This document shows positions 59,496-64,000 of a DNA stretch of 64,000 nt, piece after piece. The notes below the pieces were generated by a model. The model had not been told where the DNA came from, did not search any database, and was given only the letters and a program-made list of their open reading frames with translations. Numbering within the stretch: the stretch's first letter is position 1; each line of letters starts with the position of its first letter. Made by a program: the position numbers and the translations under genes. This stretch comes from a methanogenic archaeon ISO4-H5 (GTDB lineage: Archaea; Thermoplasmatota; Thermoplasmata; Methanomassiliicoccales; Methanomethylophilaceae): assembly GCA_001560915.1 (NCBI GenBank), contig CP014214.1, positions 1,178,001 to 1,242,000 of the forward strand, in the 5' to 3' direction.

Positions 59496-60264
59496 TCTCG
59501 CCAAAGCGTTCGACCACGGCAAGGCGTTCATTGCCTTCGTCACCTGCGGAGACCCCGACCTGGAGACCACCGGCAAGGTAGTAAGGGCGATGGTCGAGAA
59601 CGGAGCCGATCTCATCGAGCTCGGTATCCCCTTCTCCGACCCCACCGCAGAAGGCCCTGTCATCATGGACGCGGACAAACGCGCATTGGACGGAGGAGTG
59701 ACCACCGACGACATCTTCGAGTTCACCAGGGAATTGAGAAATGATGTGAAGGTACCCATGCTCTACATGACCTACGCCAATGTGGTGTTCCACTACGGGG
59801 CGGAGGAGTTCTGCCGCAAAGCATCCGAAGCAGGAGTCAGCGGACTCATCCTCCCGGATGTGCCTTTCGAGGAAAAAGCAGACTTCGACGGCATGTGCCA
59901 GAAGTACGGAATAGACCTGGTTTCCATGGTCGCTCCCACCTCCGAGAGCAGGATTGCCTCCATCGTATCGGAGGCCCGCGGATTCGTCTACGTGGTCTCC
60001 TCCCTCGGTGTGACCGGCATCAGGACCAGCATCACCACCGACCTGAGACCCATGATTGATCTCATCAGGAAGAACACTGATATACCATGTGCGATAGGAT
60101 TCGGGATCTCCACCCCCGAACAATGCAGGGATATGGGGAACCTCGCAGACGGTGCCATCGTGGGCAGCGCCATCGTGAAACTCATAGCGAAGTACGGCCG
60201 CGATTCGGCCGGACCCGTAGGAGAATATGTCGCTTCCATGACACAAGCCCTTAAAAACCCCTGA
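59488..60264 (+). CDS. trpA: Tryptophan synthase alpha chain
   Basis: A 258-residue TIM barrel starting [18 protein letters not shown]; the longer open frame upstream overlaps trpB and is not needed. [18 protein letters not shown] holds the catalytic Glu, and the position of the second catalytic acid (Asp in D-G-P of E. coli) is Glu here, a variant common in clostridial-type Trp[14 protein letters not shown] and [12 protein letters not shown] form the phosphate site. It splits indole-glycerol phosphate and channels indole to TrpB. Last gene of the operon. Confidence 0.96.
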   Translation: MSDLAKAFDHGKAFIAFVTCGDPDLETTGKVVRAMVENGADLIELGIPFSDPTAEGPVIMDADKRALDGGVTTDDIFEFTRELRNDVKVPMLYMTYANVVFHYGAEEFCRKASEAGVSGLILPDVPFEEKADFDGMCQKYGIDLVSMVAPTSESRIASIVSEARGFVYVVSSLGVTGIRTSITTDLRPMIDLIRKNTDIPCAIGFGISTPEQCRDMGNLADGAIVGSAIVKLIAKYGRDSAGPVGEYVASMTQALKNP

Positions 60265-60266
60265 AA

Positions 60267-60334
60267 CGCCTCTTTCGGACAATCTGGCTTCACAAAACCC
60301 TATAAATAGTTAAAATGCCATTGTCCGAGAGGCG
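60267..60334. repeat. Inverted repeat flanking the promoter of the NTPase gene
   Basis: CGCCTCTTTCGGACAAT (60267-60283) and ATTGTCCGAGAGGCG (60320-60334) are complementary except for two extra T, and flank the TATA box CTATAAATAG (60299-60308). In read-through RNA from the trp operon the arms would form a long hairpin; for the downstream promoter it could be an operator. Confidence 0.55.
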
Positions 60335-60341
60335 CCTATTC

Positions 60342-60893
60342 ATGGTTAACAATATTAAAATCGGTATCACTGGTCTTCCCGGCTCGGGCAAGACGTACAC
60401 GTTAAAGCGTGTTATCGAGATGTTAACCAATGAGGACGAGGACCTCACCATCGGCGGAATGATCGACGAGAAGATCACCGACGGAAGGCGTGAGGTAGCG
60501 GTCAAGGTACGCAACATCCTGAGCGGAGAAGAGGTTATTTTCGCCAATCCCGAGAACGAGAGCAAGATCACCGTGGGCAACCTGGGTGTCGATCTCTCCC
60601 TCTTCGAATCCGTGGCAATCGATGCCATTAAGAATGCCTGCGAGACCTGCGACCTGATTATCATCGACGAAGTAGGGAAGGTCGAAGTGGAAAGCCAGGC
60701 CTTCGTGGACGTGGTCAAAGAAGCATTGGAGTTCGACAAACCCATGATCATCACCCTCCACAAGAAATCCAGGAACCCCCTCCTGCAGGATATCAGGAGG
60801 AGGGACGACGTGAGAATCCTGGAGGTAACCCCAACCAACAGGAACATCCTGCCCTACAAGATTGTCAAACTGATGAACGGTGAAAGCATTTGA
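60342..60893 (+). CDS. THEP1-type nucleoside-triphosphatase
   Basis: About 183 residues of the NTPase_1 (THEP1) family. The start MVNNIKIGITG at 60342 fits the family N-terminus; an ATG at 60315 is nearer the TATA box than transcription allows. Walker A is ITGLPGSGKTYTL; Walker B is DLIIIDEVGKVEVES; the family-typical GGMIDEKITDGRREVAVKV and ITLHKKSRNP are also present. These enzymes hydrolyse NTPs slowly and may act on RNA or nucleotides; the role is unknown. Its last bases overlap the TTG start of trm1. Confidence 0.88.
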   Translation: MVNNIKIGITGLPGSGKTYTLKRVIEMLTNEDEDLTIGGMIDEKITDGRREVAVKVRNILSGEEVIFANPENESKITVGNLGVDLSLFESVAIDAIKNACETCDLIIIDEVGKVEVESQAFVDVVKEALEFDKPMIITLHKKSRNPLLQDIRRRDDVRILEVTPTNRNILPYKIVKLMNGESI

Positions 60894-62020
60894 TCCCTCC
60901 GGGAACCGTCATCACCGAAGGACAGACCAAACTCCTGGTCCCCGAATCGCATTCTGTCAACGGCCCCGGCAAGATAAACGCAGGGTCGGTATTCTTCAAC
61001 GAACAGATGGCCTTCAACCGCGATGTGAGCATCATGCTGCTGAAGGCACTCAAAAGACCCAGCATGACAGTTGCCGATGCCATGACCGCCACCGGCAGCA
61101 GGGCCTGCAGGATAGCCAACGAGGTCCCCGGGACCGAAGTAGTGGCAAACGACTACGATGCCAACGCCATCCCTTACATAGAGGCGAACATCGAACTCAA
61201 CAACCTCTCCAATATCAGGGCGAACCACGCCAACATGCATGTGCTCTTCGCCGACGAATCGTTCGACTATGTCGATCTCGATCCTTTCGGTTCCCCCTCG
61301 CTTTTCATACAGTCCGCGATAAGGGGTACCCGCAAGAAGGGAATTCTAGCTGTCACCGCCACCGATACCGCTCCGCTCGCTGGGGCACAGACTCCCAAAT
61401 GCAGGCGCAGGTACCAGTGCGAGCCCATCAGGGGCTACATGTGCCATGAGGGAGGACTGCGTATCCTCCTGTGCACCATCGCCCGCGAGATGGGCAAGTT
61501 CGACATGGGAATGAGACCAATACTCTCATTCAGCGCCGACCACTACTACAGAGCATTCGTGCAGATCGAGAGCGGAACGACCGCCTGCGACAGGATGCTC
61601 GACCAGCTCGGTTACATGAAATACGACATGTCGACCCTCGAGAGGGAAGCAGTCCACGAATACGATTCCGAGCACAGGCTCGGTCCGTTCTGGTTAGGCC
61701 CCCTGTTCGACAAGGAGCTCCTGAAAGAAATGTCGCCCGAGGGGACCGCCCGCGAGAGGAAATGCACCAAGACCCTCGACATCTGGAGGAACGAGATCGA
61801 CAGCGTGCCGTTCCTTTATGACATGAGCGAGCTTTCCTCGTTCACCAAGCTGTCCCCGCCGAACCTCGATCTCCTCATCGAGAAGATGAATGAGCTCGGC
61901 CCCACCTCCAAGACCCACTTCTCCCCCACGTCGTTCGTCACCGAACTCCCCCTGAAGGATGTGCTCGCGGTCTACAGGGAGATAGGGCACGAGACCCCTC
62001 CGCCCGTAAAACCTCAGTGA
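60890..62020 (+). CDS. trm1: tRNA (guanine26-N2)-dimethyltransferase
   Basis: A 376-residue Trm1. It begins at TTG in a TTGA overlap with the NTPase gene (IPPGTVITEGQTKLLVPE). The methyltransferase domain shows ADAMTATGSRACRIANEV (SAM site) and YVDLDPFGSPSLFIQSAI with the DPFGSP catalytic motif; KCRRRYQCEP and RGYMCHEGGLRIL follow. The C-terminal domain with SADHYYRAFVQI is archaeal. It forms m2,2G26 in tRNA. Its 3' end overlaps by a few bases a convergent pseudogene. Confidence 0.95.
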   Translation: MIPPGTVITEGQTKLLVPESHSVNGPGKINAGSVFFNEQMAFNRDVSIMLLKALKRPSMTVADAMTATGSRACRIANEVPGTEVVANDYDANAIPYIEANIELNNLSNIRANHANMHVLFADESFDYVDLDPFGSPSLFIQSAIRGTRKKGILAVTATDTAPLAGAQTPKCRRRYQCEPIRGYMCHEGGLRILLCTIAREMGKFDMGMRPILSFSADHYYRAFVQIESGTTACDRMLDQLGYMKYDMSTLEREAVHEYDSEHRLGPFWLGPLFDKELLKEMSPEGTARERKCTKTLDIWRNEIDSVPFLYDMSELSSFTKLSPPNLDLLIEKMNELGPTSKTHFSPTSFVTELPLKDVLAVYREIGHETPPPVKPQ

Positions 62021-62281
62021 TCTGGGTCTTTAGGGAATTTTTCGGGATCGAGCATCTTGATGACCTTGGCGGGACTGCCGACGACCACTCCGTAATCTGG
62101 TACGTCCTTGGTCACTACGGCTGCCGCTCCGACCACCGCATATCTGCCTATGCGCACACCGGGCAGGATAGTGGCACCGGCTCCGATCCATGCACCTTCC
62201 GCGATGACGGAAGAGAATCGGTAGCCGAACTGGTAAGACTGTTCGAAGAAGCATACCGCGGATACGGAGGGCCGCTGTGAG
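62014..62281 (-). pseudogene. Remnant of a hexapeptide-repeat acyltransferase
   Basis: On the minus strand one frame ending at TGA 62016-62014 reads VIAEGAWIGAGATILPGVRI, then GRYAVVGAAAVVTKDVPDYG and VVVGSPAKVIKMLDP. This is the C-terminal left-handed-helix part of maltose/sugar O-acetyltransferases. The frame remains open upstream to about 62354 without recognisable family sequence and without any ATG, GTG or TTG start in a sensible place, so the N-terminal two thirds are missing or scrambled. It lies between the convergent trm1 and the purA promoter. Confidence 0.6.
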
Positions 62282-62415
62282 CCCGGGATCGGTATTCTGG
62301 CACATGTAAATTTGCCGGTGAATGGTGCCGCTGCATCTCGACCTTTGCAGATCCAATCGCCGATTTACGAAGAAAAAACGTCAGGCGAAACCTATAAAGT
62401 AATAGACGCATCCAC

Positions 62416-63732
62416 ATGCGATTACTTATGCCCAGCCTAGCAGTCATCGGTGCCCAATGGGGCGACGAAGGTAAAGGAAAGATTATCGACTACCTCGACG
62501 AGAAGGCAGATCTCATCGTCCGTTTCCAGGGAGGGAACAACGCCGGACACACTATCGTGGTCGGCGACAAGGTGTTCAAACTCCACGGACTCCCCTCCGG
62601 TGTCGTGAGGCCCGGCAAACTCGCAGTCATCGGAAACGGCACTGTCGTCAACATCGAAGAACTCCTCGGAGAGATCGAAGAGGTTGAGAAGCAGGGCGGA
62701 AGCGTGGACGGCCTGAGGATCTCCGACAGGGCCGCCCTCATCATGAACTATCACAAGAAGCTCGACGGCGCCGAGGAGAAATACCGCGGCAACAAGCCCG
62801 TCGGAACCACCAAGAAGGGAATCGGACCCTGCTACCAGGACAAGATCGCCAGGATCGGATTCAGGGCCGGCGACCTGCTGGAGAAGGAGACCCTCGAGGA
62901 GAAGATCTCCCTGCTCCTCCCCTACAAGAAAGACCTCATGAACATGCTCGATGCCGAGGGATGCAGCTGCACCGTTGAATCCCTGCTCGACAAGATGACC
63001 GGCTGGGGAGAGAAACTCGGAAAGTACATCGTGGACACCGGCGTTCTCATCAACGAATCCCTCGACGAGGGCAAGAACGTCATGCTCGAGGGTGCCCAGG
63101 GTGCCATGCTCGACATCGACCACGGAACCTACCCCTTCGTAACATCCTCTTCCACCACCGGCGGAGGAATCTGCACCGGATCCGGAATCGCCCCCAACAG
63201 GCTCAACCACTGCATGGGTGTCGTGAAAGCATACACCACCCGTGTCGGAGAGGGCCCCTTCGTGACCGAACTCAGCGGCGAGGCGGAGGAGATCCTCCAG
63301 AAGAAGGGCGGAGAGTTCGGTGTCACCACCGGCAGGGGAAGGAGATGCGGATGGCTCGACCTGGTCGTCGTCAACCACGCCAAGACCCTCTGCGGATTCG
63401 ACTCCATGGCCGTCACCAAGCTCGATGTCCTGAACGACTACGATGAGCTTCCTGTCTGTATCGGTTACGACATCGACGGAAAGGTCACCAAGCACTTCCC
63501 CGCATCCATCAGGAAGCTCGAAAGCGCCAAACCCGTCTACAAGACCCTCAAGGGATGGAAGGGCTGGAACGACACCGAGGCCCTGGTCAAGGGCGGATAC
63601 GACGCACTGCCCTCCGAGATGAAGGATTACATTGCCTTCATGGAGAAGGAGACAGGCATCCCCGCCGACATCATCTCCGTTGGCCCCAAGAGGGACCAGA
63701 CCATCGCCCGCAAGAGCGACTGGTGGAACTGA
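62416..63732 (+). CDS. purA: Adenylosuccinate synthetase, long (bacterial-type) form
   Basis: A 438-residue enzyme (434 if ATG 62428 is used). VIGAQWGDEGKGKIIDYL is the GTP P-loop, GGNNAGHTIVV carries the catalytic His, GTTKKGIGPCYQDK and GVTTGRGRRCGWLDLVVV contact IMP, and TKLDVLNDYDELPVC is the guanine-specificity motif. It joins IMP and aspartate in AMP synthesis. Many archaeal PurA proteins are about 340 residues and lack segments kept here, so this copy is of the bacterial length class. CCTATAAAGT (62390-62399) is the TATA box, compatible with either start. Confidence 0.96.
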   Translation: MRLLMPSLAVIGAQWGDEGKGKIIDYLDEKADLIVRFQGGNNAGHTIVVGDKVFKLHGLPSGVVRPGKLAVIGNGTVVNIEELLGEIEEVEKQGGSVDGLRISDRAALIMNYHKKLDGAEEKYRGNKPVGTTKKGIGPCYQDKIARIGFRAGDLLEKETLEEKISLLLPYKKDLMNMLDAEGCSCTVESLLDKMTGWGEKLGKYIVDTGVLINESLDEGKNVMLEGAQGAMLDIDHGTYPFVTSSSTTGGGICTGSGIAPNRLNHCMGVVKAYTTRVGEGPFVTELSGEAEEILQKKGGEFGVTTGRGRRCGWLDLVVVNHAKTLCGFDSMAVTKLDVLNDYDELPVCIGYDIDGKVTKHFPASIRKLESAKPVYKTLKGWKGWNDTEALVKGGYDALPSEMKDYIAFMEKETGIPADIISVGPKRDQTIARKSDWWN

Positions 63733-63750
63733 GTTCCACCGATCAAACAA

Positions 63751-63779
63751 CTCCGTCCGGAAACGGACGGAGATCTTCT
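63751..63779 (+). terminator. Terminator after purA
   Basis: CTCCGTCCG-GAAA-CGGACGGAG (63751-63772) is a perfect 9-bp stem with a GAAA tetraloop followed by ATCTTCT, 18 bases after the purA stop. Confidence 0.75.
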
Positions 63780-63794
63780 CAGAGATGGCGGTAA

Positions 63795-64000
63795 ATGAGG
63801 AAATCGATTGCAACAGGATTGGTTACTTTCATTCTACTCATTGCGATTCTGTTCATCTCCATCAACACAGTATTCTTTTCCGGGACCGAGGACCTCAGCA
63901 ACGTCCTGATGGGCAACATCATTTCCGATCTCATCAGCATCCTCCTCTGCATCATCATCTTCATGGTGGTTTTCCTCGATCTCAGAGATAACAGATCGAC
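63795..64000 (+). CDS. Small membrane protein, 3' end outside the window
   Basis: An open frame from ATG 63795 to the window edge gives at least 68 residues. It starts MRKSIATGLVTFILLIAILF, with a second hydrophobic stretch LISILLCIIIFMVVFLDL followed by RDNRS, so two membrane helices joined by a short polar loop (SGTEDLSNVLMGN) are predicted. No family is recognised. It starts only 23 bases after the purA terminator hairpin. Confidence 0.55.
   Translation, partial: MRKSIATGLVTFILLIAILFISINTVFFSGTEDLSNVLMGNIISDLISILLCIIIFMVVFLDLRDNRS

Noticed and set aside
62437-63813. Long open frame antisense to purA
   Set aside because: Shadow of a high-GC gene; the sense strand is unmistakable PurA.

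Overview
The window looks like a chromosome segment of a host-associated methanogenic archaeon, most likely of the Methanomassiliicoccales (Thermoplasmatota). The archaeal signature is direct: archaeal-type glutamyl- and aspartyl-tRNA synthetases, archaeal DnaG, Trm1, Hjc, a LonB-like AAA+ ATPase, the bifunctional FBP aldolase/phosphatase, MptD of tetrahydromethanopterin synthesis, an HdrB/HdrD-like CCG-domain iron-sulphur protein, and many genes with a TATA box about 26 bases before the start codon and no leader. The order-level placement is inference: no methanogenesis operon, rRNA or tRNA gene lies in the window. A giant LRR/InlB-repeat surface protein suggests life in a gut or similar community. 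Several genes look bacterial in type (SstT, the long PurA, AddA/AddB-like proteins, MTA/SAH nucleosidase).

Layout. 1-12.1 kb: a DEAD-box helicase with a long Arg/Asp repeat tail, a lipoprotein-like MTA/SAH nucleosidase, an ACT-domain regulator candidate with a dyad at its promoter, gltX, a 2-hydroxyacid dehydrogenase, a Sel1 protein, a frameshifted Rpn/PDDEXK_2 gene with a duplicated C-terminal module, a degenerate DnaQ-like protein, an HdrD-like protein and an ASCH protein. 12.1-19.1 kb: a tight four-gene unit of a coiled-coil protein, a zinc-ribbon protein, an AddB-like nuclease and an AddA-like helicase-nuclease. 19.1-30.2 kb: a P-type ATPase, DnaQ-type exonuclease, ubiquitin-like GG protein, two cobyric-acid-synthase paralogues, SstT, and an Mre11/Rad50-like (YhaO/YhaN-like) pair whose ATPase carries a membrane segment. 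30.2-34.3 kb: a TnpB relic with end hairpins, a candidate structured RNA, then dnaG and a LonB-like ATPase without protease domain. 34.3-44.6 kb: small regulatory/Sel1/GNAT genes, an exported phospholipase-D-like membrane protein, fbp-tpiA, aspS, a frameshifted trpB2, hjc and nadA. 44.6-53.0 kb: one 2780-residue surface protein. 53.2-60.3 kb: mptD and the complete trpEGDCFBA operon. 60.3-64 kb: a THEP1-type NTPase, trm1, a hexapeptide acyltransferase remnant, purA and the start of a membrane protein.

How it fits together. The most interesting connection is regulatory. An identical architecture, ATGTAT-N6-ATACAT, occurs twice in front of trpE and once in front of trpB2, in the last case directly on the TATA box, which suggests an operator shared by the two tryptophan loci. 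A related dyad (ATGTCT-N6-AGACAT) sits at the promoter of the ACT-domain gene. Two DNA-end-processing systems (AddAB-like and Mre11/YhaN-like) lie within 11 kb of each other. Broken genes (rpn-like, trpB2, tnpB, acyltransferase) are confined to short intervals; the rest is densely packed with overlapping ATGA/TTGA starts.
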